NCBI RefSeq assembly: GCF_000687555.1
Contig: NZ_JHWJ01000003.1
Location: forward strand, 248,001-312,000
DNA: 64,000 nt
DNA from: [Clostridium] aerotolerans DSM 5434
GTDB lineage: Bacteria > Bacillota > Clostridia > Lachnospirales > Lachnospiraceae
Direction of reading: 5' to 3'
The first letter of the stretch is position 1. Every line of letters begins with the position of its first letter. This document shows, piece after piece, positions 37,233 to 45,948 of this stretch. The notes beneath the pieces were generated by a model, which ran no database searches, was not told the DNA's origin, and saw nothing but the letters and a program-made list of their open reading frames with translations. Position numbers and translations under genes: made by a program.

Positions 37233-39488
37233 TTATTGGGCAGTGGTTTCTCCCACAGACTCCGTTTCACCCTCAGTGGATTCTCCGGTATCTCCTGGTA
37301 TGGAGTCAGGAAGGTTAAAGTCTTCTCCCTCCTGCCTGTTATTGTATTCTTCTGAAGGATTTAAGTATTCATTGGGAATGGGCTGTCCATTTTCCATGGT
37401 TGGTGCTGGTGCCGTTGTTTCCTGAGTACCAGTCTCCTGAGTCGTCTCTTGTCCTTCCGTACCCGCTTGTGTCTCGCTGGTGATTCCTTCCTGTTCCGGA
37501 AGCTTTTCCCCTTCTCCTGATGGAGCACCACCGTTTGTATCAGTATCCGGGAAGATATTTAAATAAGGAAGAATATCCGTCATAATCTTCTGGAATATCT
37601 GACTTGCGTACGTACTGTGCGGCTGGTCTTCCACGTGAGGTTCATCCACCACCACATAAACCAGTACCTGGGGATTATCTGCTGGTGCGTATCCGCAGAA
37701 TGATACAACATAATTCGTCTTGTCACGAGGTATCTTTTCTGCCGTTCCCGTTTTACCAGCAACCTTATATCCTGCAACCTTGGCAGCACCGCCGGTGCCG
37801 CCTTCTGCGTTGACCGTCTTAAACAAGGCTTCATTAATAAATTTGGTGGTAGACTCTGATACTGTTTCCCGAACCAAAACAGGGTCCACCTTTTTTACAA
37901 TCGCTCCCTGCTCATTTAATATCTGTTTTACCACATGGGGTTCGTAATAGGAACCGCCGTTAATAACGGAACAATATGCAGCTGCCATCTGGATCATTGT
38001 AGAGTTGAAATTCTGTCCAAAGGAATTGGTAGCAAGATCCGTTGGACCTGCATTTTCAACGGTATAGATATTACTCTTATTATCTGCCTCACCAGGAAGA
38101 TCAATACCAGTTTTTGAACCAAAGCCAAACATCTGCTGATATTTATAGAATTTATCCTTACCCATCTGCTGGGCTATCCTCATCATGACCACGTTACAGG
38201 ATTTCATAAGTCCTTGTTCTACTGTAATTAGACCATGTCCATATCGGCTGACGCATTTGATTTTATGGCCCCCCACTTCCAGGAACCGATTGCATTCATA
38301 GGTCTCGTGTCCCGTAATCGCACCTTCCTCCATAGCGGCTGATACGGTAAATATCTTTTCTGTTGATCCTGGTTCATATCCATCACTAATGGTAAAATTA
38401 CGCCAGGTCTGGTTCCAGGCGACCTGAGTTCCCAGGGATATAATCTCCTGATCGCTGTAGTGCTGTGGTACGGTCTCGGGTGTCAGAGGCGCGGCGTCTT
38501 TATTCTTTCTCTTATAATCATCAATGGCTTCCTTGATTCCCAGCTCTCTTAACACTTCAGCAGTAAACTCCGGTCTCAGATCACGGGGATTGTTAAGATC
38601 AAAGGACTTATCATCTGCCATCGCCAGGACCTCAGCGTTGTTGGGATCCATGACTATGACTCCCACCTTTTTGCTGCCTGTCTGCTGCTCCCATTCGTTT
38701 ATGTATTTTTCAACGATTTTCTGTATGTTCACATCAATGGTGGATACGACTGTATTACCATTGGTGGAGGGTTTGATCACTCGCTCTAAATTGGAATCAT
38801 CGTTTAGATATCCGTACTCTCTTCCATTGATTCCCATAAGTGTGGTATTATAATACTGCTCAATTCCACCGGTTCCTCCCATTCCATCTCCATTGGCGAA
38901 TCCGATTACCTTGCTGCCCATGGAATTGTAGGGATACACTCTCTTATACTCATCTTCGAACCAGATACCCTTTATGGCCTTCTTTGATTTTTTCAGTTCT
39001 TTGGATTTGTCCGTTTTGTATTTATCATATTTATTTTTATCATCATAGGTAAGCTGCTTGGCATAGAGAACGTATTGTTTGCCCTTCTTCTCCTGAATCA
39101 GATTCATGATCTCTGTACGGTCATAACCAAAACATTCTGTAAGGGCTGTTACCGACGGCTCTAGAAATGCATCCGGGTCAGACATGATCTGTTTTGGATC
39201 GAGGATCAAGTTATAAACCTTCTCGCTTGCGGCAAGATACGTTCCATTCCGGTCCAGAATGTCACCTCGTTTAAAGGGAATCACCCTGCTGTCATATTCC
39301 TGCTGAGACAACACAATCTGATTATAATCTTCTTTTTTATGGGTCATCAGATTATAAAGGACCATAACCAATGCAAACAAAGCCAGCGTAATTACAAGCA
39401 CCGTAATCGCCAGCTTTTCCTGCATATAACGTGGGAATACTTTACTCTTATTATTCCTGCTTTTGTTAGTATTTCGGGATATCCTCAT
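37233..39488 (-). CDS. Class B penicillin-binding protein (FtsI/Pbp2B-like) with an acidic C-terminal tail
   Basis: A 751-residue division transpeptidase. One membrane helix (about 28-50), dimerisation domain to about 250, and transpeptidase domain to about 650. SxxK is in EPGSTEK, the second motif is KSCN and the third AGKTGTAEK, so all three are present. The final 100 residues are a Thr/Glu/Pro/Gly-rich tail that looks extended and extracellular. The start overlaps ftsL by 23 bases. It likely works with the SEDS protein and FtsL at the septum. Confidence 0.9.
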   Translation of the reverse strand: MRISRNTNKSRNNKSKVFPRYMQEKLAITVLVITLALFALVMVLYNLMTHKKEDYNQIVLSQQEYDSRVIPFKRGDILDRNGTYLAASEKVYNLILDPKQIMSDPDAFLEPSVTALTECFGYDRTEIMNLIQEKKGKQYVLYAKQLTYDDKNKYDKYKTDKSKELKKSKKAIKGIWFEDEYKRVYPYNSMGSKVIGFANGDGMGGTGGIEQYYNTTLMGINGREYGYLNDDSNLERVIKPSTNGNTVVSTIDVNIQKIVEKYINEWEQQTGSKKVGVIVMDPNNAEVLAMADDKSFDLNNPRDLRPEFTAEVLRELGIKEAIDDYKRKNKDAAPLTPETVPQHYSDQEIISLGTQVAWNQTWRNFTISDGYEPGSTEKIFTVSAAMEEGAITGHETYECNRFLEVGGHKIKCVSRYGHGLITVEQGLMKSCNVVMMRIAQQMGKDKFYKYQQMFGFGSKTGIDLPGEADNKSNIYTVENAGPTDLATNSFGQNFNSTMIQMAAAYCSVINGGSYYEPHVVKQILNEQGAIVKKVDPVLVRETVSESTTKFINEALFKTVNAEGGTGGAAKVAGYKVAGKTGTAEKIPRDKTNYVVSFCGYAPADNPQVLVYVVVDEPHVEDQPHSTYASQIFQKIMTDILPYLNIFPDTDTNGGAPSGEGEKLPEQEGITSETQAGTEGQETTQETGTQETTAPAPTMENGQPIPNEYLNPSEEYNNRQEGEDFNLPDSIPGDTGESTEGETESVGETTAQ

Positions 39489-39948
39489 TCTGTCTTACAT
39501 ACTCACTTTCCGTTTTATCATAGTGAAGGATCTGGTCTTTATTTGCATAGACCATACCAAGTTCTTCAGTGGCCACCTTATACACATGATCCAAATCAAC
39601 GGAAGTTTTAATACTCATCTCCAGTGCGTTGTTTTCAGTTCGTAGTTTTTCAAGCTTCGCTTCTTGTACCTCAATTCCGTGAATATTGGTTGTAATTGAT
39701 GACTGAATATGCAGATACTTAATGCAGATAAAGAGGGTGCAGACGACAGCAGCCGTCAGCATAAGAACATAGGGTAAATCCATTTGCAGAGCTTTTTCAC
39801 GATTTCGCCTTACTCTGTGATTGACAGATGTCCGGCGGACTTCATCTGGCGTACGGGCCGGCATAGATGCTGGCATGGCTTTACGGACAGTATTTCCGTG
39901 TACATAAGCAGTATTCCCGTAGGAACGCACATTTTTATTGGCAGCCAC
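39466..39948 (-). CDS. ftsL: FtsL-like cell division protein
   Basis: A 160-residue bitopic protein with a basic cytoplasmic N-terminus (about 50 residues), a membrane helix (about 52-71) and a short coiled coil (EAKLEKLRTENNALEMS). Position between rsmH and the class B PBP is that of ftsL in Firmicutes. FtsL sequences diverge strongly, so the call leans on topology and context. Confidence 0.8.
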   Translation of the reverse strand: MAANKNVRSYGNTAYVHGNTVRKAMPASMPARTPDEVRRTSVNHRVRRNREKALQMDLPYVLMLTAAVVCTLFICIKYLHIQSSITTNIHGIEVQEAKLEKLRTENNALEMSIKTSVDLDHVYKVATEELGMVYANKDQILHYDKTESEYVRQNEDIPKY

Positions 39949-39962
39949 TCGAATTTCCTCCC

Positions 39963-40904
39963 TTAATCTATACGCTCAAATACCCTAAGCTTGGAACTCT
40001 TTGAACGCTTATTCTCTTCGATCTCTTCCTCTGTTGGTATGACAGGTTTTCTTGTAATAACCTTACCTTTGCTTTTATTACCGCAGACACATACTGGAAA
40101 ACCCGGTGGACAAATACATGGATTTTCGTTTGTCTTAAATCTTGCTTTTACGATCCGATCTTCCAGAGAGTGGAACGTAATGATAGATAAACGTCCACCT
40201 GGATTTAGCAAATCGATCATGGTATCAAGGGACTGACTGAGTACCTCCAGTTCCTTATTGAGCTCAATTCGTATTGCCTGGAATGTGCGCTTGGAAGGAT
40301 GTCCTCCCACTGCTCTTATCTTTGCAGGAATCGCATTTTTAATAATCTCTGACAATTCGCCCGTTGTCTTTATAGGCTTTATTTGTCTTTCTCTCACAAT
40401 ATGTTTTGCAATATTTTTCGCAAACTTGTCCTCGCCATAATCTCTTATGATCCGGTATAAATCAAATTCGCTGTATTCGTTAATGATATCAGCGGCCGTC
40501 TGATCGTTCCTCTGATCCATACGCATATCAAGAGGTGCATCTTCTTCTCTATAAGTGAACCCTCTCTCCGGCACGTCAAGCTGATGTGAGGATACCCCCA
40601 GATCCAGATAGATACCGTCCACCTTTTCAATGCCAAGTTCCTTCAGCACTTCTTTTATATTTACATAATTGCTTCTTACAACTGTAACTTTATCTTTATG
40701 GTCCTTGAGCCGTTCCGTAGCCGCTGAAATGGCAGCTGCATCCTGGTCAATTCCGATTAATCTTCCGTGTTCTGACAGGCGTTCGCATACGAAAAGAGCA
40801 TGTCCTCCGCCTCCCAGGGTTCCGTCAACATAGATTCCATCTGGTTTTATATTCAGGCTGTCAATGGTCTCATTTAGCAGCACTGACTTGTGTTCAAATA
40901 TCAT
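39963..40904 (-). CDS. rsmH: 16S rRNA (cytosine-1402-N4)-methyltransferase
   Basis: A 313-residue SAM-dependent methyltransferase (MraW). Key motifs are [10 protein letters not shown] near the N-terminus, [30 protein letters not shown], and [10 protein letters not shown] near residue 230. ATG overlaps the mraZ stop by 4 bases. Confidence 0.96.
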   Translation of the reverse strand: MIFEHKSVLLNETIDSLNIKPDGIYVDGTLGGGGHALFVCERLSEHGRLIGIDQDAAAISAATERLKDHKDKVTVVRSNYVNIKEVLKELGIEKVDGIYLDLGVSSHQLDVPERGFTYREEDAPLDMRMDQRNDQTAADIINEYSEFDLYRIIRDYGEDKFAKNIAKHIVRERQIKPIKTTGELSEIIKNAIPAKIRAVGGHPSKRTFQAIRIELNKELEVLSQSLDTMIDLLNPGGRLSIITFHSLEDRIVKARFKTNENPCICPPGFPVCVCGNKSKGKVITRKPVIPTEEEIEENKRSKSSKLRVFERID

Positions 40905-41326
40905 ATTCCAAGTCCTTCCATAGCTTCCGCAATTTCTTCCATATCATCATAGGTATTGGCTGCTGTCCATGCATCCTTGCTCCAAATCTCGATTCGGCTT
41001 CCTACTCCCACTAAAACTGCATCCTTATCAATGCCTGCATGTTCTCTAAGCACGGCTGGAAGAAGAATTCTTCCCTGCTTGTCCACTTCACAGGAGGACG
41101 CTCCGGCGAGAAAGAATCTGGAGAACTTTCTTGCATTGGTATTGGTCAGCGGCAGGCTTTTTAACTTTTCTTCCAGGGCAGTCCATTCCTTATTATCATA
41201 CACAAATAAACAGCCATCTAAGCCCTTCGTCACAACGAATTCTTCTCCAAGCTGTTCTCTGAATTTCGATGGGACAATGAGACGTCCCTTGGCATCGACT
41301 GTATGATTGTATTCGCCCATGAACAT
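40901..41326 (-). CDS. mraZ: Transcriptional regulator MraZ
   Basis: A 141-residue protein with two SpoVT/AbrB-like repeats, beginning [19 protein letters not shown] and later [11 protein letters not shown]. MraZ represses its own dcw operon in several bacteria. I use the ATG at 41326 (AGGTGATTGG upstream), matching the conserved N-terminus; a frame 21 bases longer is unsupported. Four 10-bp repeats carrying the GTGG core lie just upstream. Confidence 0.95.
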   Translation of the reverse strand: MFMGEYNHTVDAKGRLIVPSKFREQLGEEFVVTKGLDGCLFVYDNKEWTALEEKLKSLPLTNTNARKFSRFFLAGASSCEVDKQGRILLPAVLREHAGIDKDAVLVGVGSRIEIWSKDAWTAANTYDDMEEIAEAMEGLGI

Positions 41327-41370
41327 ACCAATCACCTGCTTGTACAAGGTAGAGTGGATTAATTACTTTC

Positions 41371-41410
41371 CCACCATTTTCTACCACTTTGTACCACTTT
41401 CCTCCACTTG
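41371..41410 (-). promoter_or_regulatory. MraZ operator: four 10-bp direct repeats
   Basis: On the minus strand, units AAGTGGAGGA, AAGTGGTACA, AAGTGGTAGA and AAATGGTGGG run head to tail with an exact 10-base period. GTGG/TGG repeats at one helical turn are the known MraZ target pattern. They lie just downstream of the predicted transcription start. Confidence 0.85.
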
Positions 41411-41417
41411 TACTTTA

Positions 41418-41446
41418 ATTTTAGTACATTTACCTGGAAATAGCAA
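41418..41446 (-). promoter_or_regulatory. Promoter of the mraZ-dcw operon
   Basis: Minus strand TTGCTA (41441-41446) and TAAAAT (41418-41423), spaced 17 bases. The MraZ repeats begin about 8 bases downstream. Confidence 0.7.
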
Positions 41447-41621
41447 GGAGATTTTTGATTATTTTTCATTGATTTCGGTTACAAAGGGGCGGAAATACAA
41501 GCTTTACCATTTTTTCCCAAAATTTGACATGGCTTTTCCATACCACTCTCTTTATCAGAGTTTCTTCATATTATAATGAACATTCTCCTCTAAAATATCA
41601 TGGTAATTATTTGCATAATAA

Positions 41622-41754
41622 AGAGTCTGGCTCGCCAGACTCTAGCGCTGACGCGCTGGCACGTTAGTGACAATCTACATTTAGAGCGTCATGTGCATCC
41701 CGCCCGGCAGGTTTTTTTGTGTAATAGGGCGTAATTTCCTGTTACACAAAAAAA
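41622..41754. repeat. Dispersed palindromic intergenic repeat, copy B
   Basis: 133 bases with the same plan as copy A. Hairpin 1 is AGAGTCTGGC (41622-41631) with GCCAGACTCT (41634-41643). Hairpin 2 has TGACGC (41649-41654) with GCGTCA (41686-41691). GTCATGTGCATCC is shared with copy A. Hairpin 3 has T7-GTGTAA (41712-41724) with TTACAC-A7 (41742-41754). The A-run overlaps the U-tract of the terminator behind the Spo0E-like gene. Relative to copy A, an A-T pair in hairpin 1 is G-C here. Confidence 0.88.
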
Positions 41755-41782
41755 GTGGGAAGGCATCTGGCCTTCCCACTTT
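41752..41782 (-). terminator. Terminator of the lgt-spo0E-like operon
   Basis: A perfect 13-bp stem AAAGTGGGAAGGC (41752-41764) with GCCTTCCCACTTT (41770-41782) and a 5-base loop. The following U-tract on the minus strand is the A-run of repeat copy B. Confidence 0.9.
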
Positions 41783-41791
41783 CATATAAAA

Positions 41792-41944
41792 TTAATAACC
41801 CGCTTCTATATATTGCTCAATTAATTTATCCAGTTCTACACTCCTAAGATAAATAACATCTCCATCATCATGATCAATACTTTTATTCAGTCTTTCCCTA
41901 GCTTCTTCAATATTACGGATTAACTCTTCTTTTGAAATCATCAT
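41792..41944 (-). CDS. Spo0E-like aspartyl-phosphate phosphatase, 50 residues
   Basis: A 50-residue protein with the pattern of small Spo0E-family phosphatases: a first helix, then SIDHDDGDVIYLRSVELDKL (residues about 22-41), close to the family's SxELDxLIxxY. The family removes phosphate from Spo0A and delays sporulation. AAGGAG precedes the ATG by 9 bases. The start is one base from the lgt stop, so it is translationally coupled to lgt and ends at the 41.75-kb terminator. The second codon is also ATG. The call rests on the short motif. Confidence 0.75.
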   Translation of the reverse strand: MMISKEELIRNIEEARERLNKSIDHDDGDVIYLRSVELDKLIEQYIEAGY

Positions 41945-41945
41945 A

Positions 41946-42824
41946 TCATGTTTCTCCTTTGCTCTTTAATCTAATCTGTCTGTGTTGGAAGAAGAGCACA
42001 AGAGTAGATACCACTACCAGGATCAATGACAGTGCCTGAGACACCGGAATGCCAGTACCAAAGAATATTAGCTGGTCCGTACGGATTCCTTCTATCCATA
42101 CTCGTCCTAAGCCATAGCCAAGCAGGTAGATAAGAAACATCTCCCCATCAAACCGTTTGCGTTTACGGTACCAGAGCATAAAAACAAGCACGCAAAGGTT
42201 CCACACCGACTCATAAAGAAAAGTGGGATGCACCTGTATATACTCTACACCATTCTCAACGATTAAATGGTTTAACAGTTCCTTTGATATCATATTCTCG
42301 TTAACTAGCGCCCTTCTGATTCTCATAGCAAACAGGCCGTCTGTATATCCGCCAAACGCTTCGCAATTAAAGAAGTTTCCCCATCTTCCTATAATTTGCC
42401 CGGTTATCAGTCCAAGACATCCAGTGTCCGCCAAGGAAAAGAAGGAAAGTTTCTTCACCCTGGTATAGACGATCAGAGTTAAAGCTGCGCCAATGACACC
42501 GCCATAAATAGCCAGCCCCCCTGCTCTCAGGTTCAAAATTTGTAACAGGTCATTTTTATAATTAGCCCAATCGAAAATCACATAGTAAAGTCTGGCACTT
42601 ATAATAGAAACAACGATAGCATACAGGGCAAAATCCAGATAGATTTCCGGGTCTTGTCCTCTTCGTTTTGCGTCATTAGAAGCAATCCAGAGGCCTGTTA
42701 GAATTCCGATCCCAATGATAATCCCGTAGAATGCAATGCGGAACCCAAATATCGAGATACTGTTTCGCAAATGAGCAATGGTAATACCCAAATGCACAAA
42801 ACTAATATCCGCCGTATTTGCCAT
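41946..42824 (-). CDS. lgt: Prolipoprotein diacylglyceryl transferase
   Basis: A 292-residue membrane enzyme that transfers diacylglycerol to the lipobox Cys of prelipoproteins. It has about seven helices. The Lgt signature is GRWGNFFNCEAFGG (near residue 145), and the second conserved region is GRVWIEGIRTD (near 240). AAAGGAG precedes the ATG. Confidence 0.96.
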   Translation of the reverse strand: MANTADISFVHLGITIAHLRNSISIFGFRIAFYGIIIGIGILTGLWIASNDAKRRGQDPEIYLDFALYAIVVSIISARLYYVIFDWANYKNDLLQILNLRAGGLAIYGGVIGAALTLIVYTRVKKLSFFSLADTGCLGLITGQIIGRWGNFFNCEAFGGYTDGLFAMRIRRALVNENMISKELLNHLIVENGVEYIQVHPTFLYESVWNLCVLVFMLWYRKRKRFDGEMFLIYLLGYGLGRVWIEGIRTDQLIFFGTGIPVSQALSLILVVVSTLVLFFQHRQIRLKSKGET

Positions 42825-42850
42825 TCGTCTTCTCCTTTCGATTTTTCTTT

Positions 42851-42879
42851 ATTTTACCCCGTGAAAACACAAAAATCAA
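42851..42879 (-). promoter_or_regulatory. Promoter of lgt
   Basis: Minus strand TTGATT (42874-42879) and TAAAAT (42851-42856), spaced 17 bases, about 27 bases upstream of the lgt start. Confidence 0.65.
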
Positions 42880-42950
42880 ACAGATTCGCCCGACATATTC
42901 AACTATATTTCGACAACTGCAGGGAATCTTATGTTTTTTATCTTTTTTTT

Positions 42951-42978
42951 TTGCGGATAATATGTTATTCTATATTAG
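42951..42978 (+). promoter_or_regulatory. Possible promoter of ychF
   Basis: TTGCGG (42951-42956) and TATTAG (42973-42978) with a 16-base spacer. Weak match. Confidence 0.4.
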
Positions 42979-43030
42979 TTGTAAATAAAAATCAACCATG
43001 AATATTAACAATATTAGGAAGGTAATTGCT

Positions 43031-44128
43031 ATGAAATTAGGTATTGTCGGATTACCGAACGTAGGTAAAAGCACTTTGTTTAATTCTCTCACAAAGGCTG
43101 GGGCAGAATCTGCCAACTATCCGTTCTGTACTATTGATCCAAATGTAGGGGTCGTTCCCGTTCCGGATGCACGCCTGGGTCAGTTGGCTGAACTCTATAA
43201 TTCTCAGAAAATAATCCCAGCTGCCATTGAGTTTGTGGATATCGCAGGTCTTGTAAAAGGAGCATCAAAAGGAGAAGGTCTTGGAAACCAGTTCCTCTCC
43301 AACATAAGAGAGGTTGACGCCATCGTCCACGTGGTACGTTGTTTTGAAGACGGCAATGTGATTCACGTTGACGGAAGTGTAGATCCCTTGCGTGATATTG
43401 AGACCATTGATTTAGAACTTATCTTTTCCGATCTTGAGATTTTAGACCGCCGTATCTCAAAGTCCACCAAGGGGGCAATGAATGATAAGTCTCTTGCAAA
43501 GGAACTGGATATCTTAAAGAGAATCAAGGCCCACTTAGAAGACGGCAATCTGGCAAGAAGCATGGAAATTGACGATGCAGATGAACTGAATTTCGTCTCT
43601 ACCCTTAATCTTCTTACCTTTAAGCCTGTTATTTTTGCTGCCAACGTTTGCGAAGACGACCTGGCTGATGACGGTGCCACCAATGAGCACGTTGCCAAGG
43701 TCAGAGCTTTTGCAGCAGAAAACAACAGCGAGGTTTTTGTCATCTGCGCTCAGATCGAACAGGAAATTGCCGAACTGGAAGAGGATGAGAAAAAGATGTT
43801 CTTAGAGGATCTTGGTCTGACTGAGTCCGGACTTGAAAAGCTCATTGGCGCAAGCTACCATCTGCTTGGTCTTATCAGCTATTTAACTGCCGGTCCTATG
43901 GAAACAAGAGCCTGGACCATTGAGGAAGGCACAAAAGCACCTCAGGCTGCCGGTAAGATTCATTCTGATTTCGAACGCGGCTTTATCCGTGCAGAAGTCG
44001 TTAACTTCAAAGATCTTCTGGACTGCAAGAGCTACAATGCTGCAAAAGAAAAAGGACTTGTACGTTCCGAAGGGAAGGAATATGTGGTTAAGGACGGAGA
44101 TGTCATCCTCTTCCGCTTCAACGTTTAA
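43031..44128 (+). CDS. ychF: Redox-regulated ATPase YchF
   Basis: A 365-residue Obg-family NTPase that binds the ribosome and prefers ATP. The P-loop is GLPNVGKST, followed by the switch [14 protein letters not shown] and [16 protein letters not shown]. The C-terminal TGS domain ends with [15 protein letters not shown]. The ATG at 43031 follows AGGAAGG; an upstream ATG has no ribosome site. It is divergent from lgt. Confidence 0.96.
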   Translation: MKLGIVGLPNVGKSTLFNSLTKAGAESANYPFCTIDPNVGVVPVPDARLGQLAELYNSQKIIPAAIEFVDIAGLVKGASKGEGLGNQFLSNIREVDAIVHVVRCFEDGNVIHVDGSVDPLRDIETIDLELIFSDLEILDRRISKSTKGAMNDKSLAKELDILKRIKAHLEDGNLARSMEIDDADELNFVSTLNLLTFKPVIFAANVCEDDLADDGATNEHVAKVRAFAAENNSEVFVICAQIEQEIAELEEDEKKMFLEDLGLTESGLEKLIGASYHLLGLISYLTAGPMETRAWTIEEGTKAPQAAGKIHSDFERGFIRAEVVNFKDLLDCKSYNAAKEKGLVRSEGKEYVVKDGDVILFRFNV

Positions 44129-44137
44129 AGCTTATCA

Positions 44138-44168
44138 GCCGGTGCCTGAAAGCACCGGCCTTTCTTTG
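44138..44168 (+). terminator. Terminator of ychF
   Basis: A perfect 8-bp stem GCCGGTGC/GCACCGGC (44138-44145 and 44152-44159) with a 6-base loop, then a T-rich tract. Confidence 0.85.
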
Positions 44169-44211
44169 CCCAAATTAAGATGATAATTTAATATCAAATG
44201 TATCTTTATTC

Positions 44212-44239
44212 TTGCAAACTGTTTCCATTATGCTATAAT
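44212..44239 (+). promoter_or_regulatory. Promoter of the FNT-family gene
   Basis: TTGCAA (44212-44217) and a perfect TATAAT (44234-44239), 16-base spacer, with an extended TGC just before the -10. Confidence 0.7.
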
Positions 44240-44305
44240 ATGACAGGGCAAAAAACCCCAACTAATTTAACGACATCAAGTGACAAAGGAGAAGGAGTAT
44301 TTAAA

Positions 44306-44932
44306 ATGAAAACAATTATTAAAGCAATTGCAGCAGGAGTCTGTATTGCCATGGGAGGAATTATCTATCTGACTCTTGAAAACCGGATTGCTGGTTCTTT
44401 TTTATTTTCCATCGGTTTATTTACGATTTATACGTTTGGTTTTAACCTGTATACCGGAAAAATCTGTTATATCGTTCACGAGGGTCCTGCATATTTAAAA
44501 GAAGTTCTGCTGGTCTACATAGGAAATCTGATCGGAACCCTTGGTTCCGGTATCATCTTCCGCAATACCAAACTGGAAAAATTAGTGGAGCATGCAACGG
44601 AAATCGTAGATTTAAAATTATCCGATACTTTATTCAGCACCTTTGTGATGGCTTTTATGTGCGGAGTGTTGATGTGCATCGCTGTCATCGGCTTTCAGAC
44701 GATTAAGGACGGCGTAGGCAAGCACCTGGCTCTCATTCTTCCTATCATGGTATTTATCCTTTCCGGTTTTGAACATAGCATCGCGGACATGTTTTATTTC
44801 ACAATGGCAGGAGCCTGGAGCACAAAGGCTGCCCTGTATATGCTTGTAATATCTCTCGGAAATCTGGTGGGAGCATGTATGATTCCTCTTTTAAAGAAAA
44901 CATTCAAGGAAGATTTTCCTTCTTTACACTAA
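44306..44932 (+). CDS. Formate/nitrite transporter (FNT) family protein
   Basis: A 208-residue protein with about six helices. HSIADMFYFTMAG matches the FNT helix motif, and GNLIGTLGSG and SLGNLVGACM are FNT repeats. Start at ATG 44306, after GGAGAAGGAG; a frame 108 bases longer has no ribosome site. FNT pores pass formate, nitrite, hydrosulfide or lactate; the substrate here is unclear. Confidence 0.85.
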   Translation: MKTIIKAIAAGVCIAMGGIIYLTLENRIAGSFLFSIGLFTIYTFGFNLYTGKICYIVHEGPAYLKEVLLVYIGNLIGTLGSGIIFRNTKLEKLVEHATEIVDLKLSDTLFSTFVMAFMCGVLMCIAVIGFQTIKDGVGKHLALILPIMVFILSGFEHSIADMFYFTMAGAWSTKAALYMLVISLGNLVGACMIPLLKKTFKEDFPSLH

Positions 44933-44947
44933 ATACGATACGAATCT

Positions 44948-44985
44948 AAAAAAGGAGCACAGCCATAAGGTTTGTGCTCTTTTTG
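44948..44985 (+). terminator. Terminator of the FNT-family gene
   Basis: GAGCACA (44955-44961) pairs with TGTGCTC (44973-44979) and TTTTT follows. Confidence 0.8.
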
Positions 44986-45055
44986 GTCATATTATGCATT
45001 TTTTATCCATATGCTGTATTTTTTTGTAATCTTAACTTTATTTTAACTCGTTTTA

Positions 45056-45064
45056 TGCTATAAT
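45056..45064 (+). promoter_or_regulatory. Extended -10 promoter of the MBL gene
   Basis: TGCTATAAT is an extended -10 element 33 bases upstream of the start. No good -35 stands at the right distance. Confidence 0.55.
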
Positions 45065-45097
45065 GAAGGCAATAAAACAGCCAGATCAGGAGTTCAT

Positions 45098-45904
45098 ATG
45101 TTAGTGAAAATAGTCGTAGACAACAATACTTTAGTAGACCAGTTTTATAAAGGGGAGCCTGCCGCAAGTTTTTACATCGAAATTGACGATTTAAGGATCC
45201 TATTTGATACCGGATTTTCTGACATAGTTCTTTCCAATGCAGAAAAGATGGGAATTGATTTGACCAAACTGACCCACATCGTACTTTCCCATGGACACAA
45301 CGATCATACCAATGGATTGAAATATCTGGATGAAGCCATAGATTTATCCAAGGTTACAATCATCTCTCATACTGGCTGCTTTCACCCGAAGAAAGCAGGA
45401 AACCAAAACATTGGCGCCCCATTTACCGAGGATGAACTATTTGAAAAGACCGAATACATTCCCTCTGACACCCCGTATTTCTTATCCGATCATTGTGTAT
45501 TTTTAGGTGAGATTCCAGAAAAGCATTCCTTTGAGCAGAGAAGTCCTTTCGGCAAAGTTATGAGAGAAGGTGAATGGCAGGATGATTATCTTATAGATGA
45601 TTCTGCCATCGCTTTAAAGACCTCCAAAGGACTGTTCCTTATCTCCTCCTGCTCTCACAGCGGTATCTGCAATGCTCTTGATTATGCAAAGGAAGTCTGC
45701 AAGGAAGATCACGTTGCCGGTGTTCTGGGAGGGTTTCACCTGTTAGATGTAGGCGAGCGTTTTGTACAGACTGTGAATCACTTAGAAAGCTGCCAGGTGG
45801 ATCAGATTTATCCATGTCACTGTATCTCTCTTCTTGCAAAAGCTAAGATGATGGACAAGTTACCGGTACACGAGGTAGGTGTCGGACTGACCATAGAGAT
45901 ATAA
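45098..45904 (+). CDS. MBL-fold metallo-hydrolase
   Basis: A 268-residue metallo-beta-lactamase-fold protein. The metal motif is VLSHGHNDHTNGL near residue 66; SSCSHSGICN and GGFHL follow. This pattern fits the family annotated as 7,8-dihydropterin-6-yl-methyl-4-(beta-D-ribofuranosyl)aminobenzene 5'-phosphate synthase-like. CAGGAG precedes the ATG by 5 bases. It is single and ends at a terminator shared with gltD. The true substrate is unknown. Confidence 0.8.
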   Translation: MLVKIVVDNNTLVDQFYKGEPAASFYIEIDDLRILFDTGFSDIVLSNAEKMGIDLTKLTHIVLSHGHNDHTNGLKYLDEAIDLSKVTIISHTGCFHPKKAGNQNIGAPFTEDELFEKTEYIPSDTPYFLSDHCVFLGEIPEKHSFEQRSPFGKVMREGEWQDDYLIDDSAIALKTSKGLFLISSCSHSGICNALDYAKEVCKEDHVAGVLGGFHLLDVGERFVQTVNHLESCQVDQIYPCHCISLLAKAKMMDKLPVHEVGVGLTIEI

Positions 45905-45914
45905 GAGTAAGCAC

Positions 45915-45948
45915 AAAAAAGGGAGACTCAATTGTCTCCCTTTTATTT
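45915..45948. terminator. Bidirectional terminator between the MBL gene and gltD
   Basis: GGGAGAC (45921-45927) and GTCTCCC (45934-45940) form a 7-bp stem, extended by A-runs and T-runs on both sides. It sits between convergent genes. Confidence 0.85.

Noticed and set aside
37233-39488. STEK as a defective catalytic motif in the first PBP
   Set aside because: The motif needs only SxxK, and both Ser and Lys are present.
41524-41577. A plus-strand promoter reading into repeat copy B (TTGACA at 41524, TATAAT at 41572)
   Set aside because: The two elements are 42 bases apart, far from the needed 16-18, and no gene follows on the plus strand.
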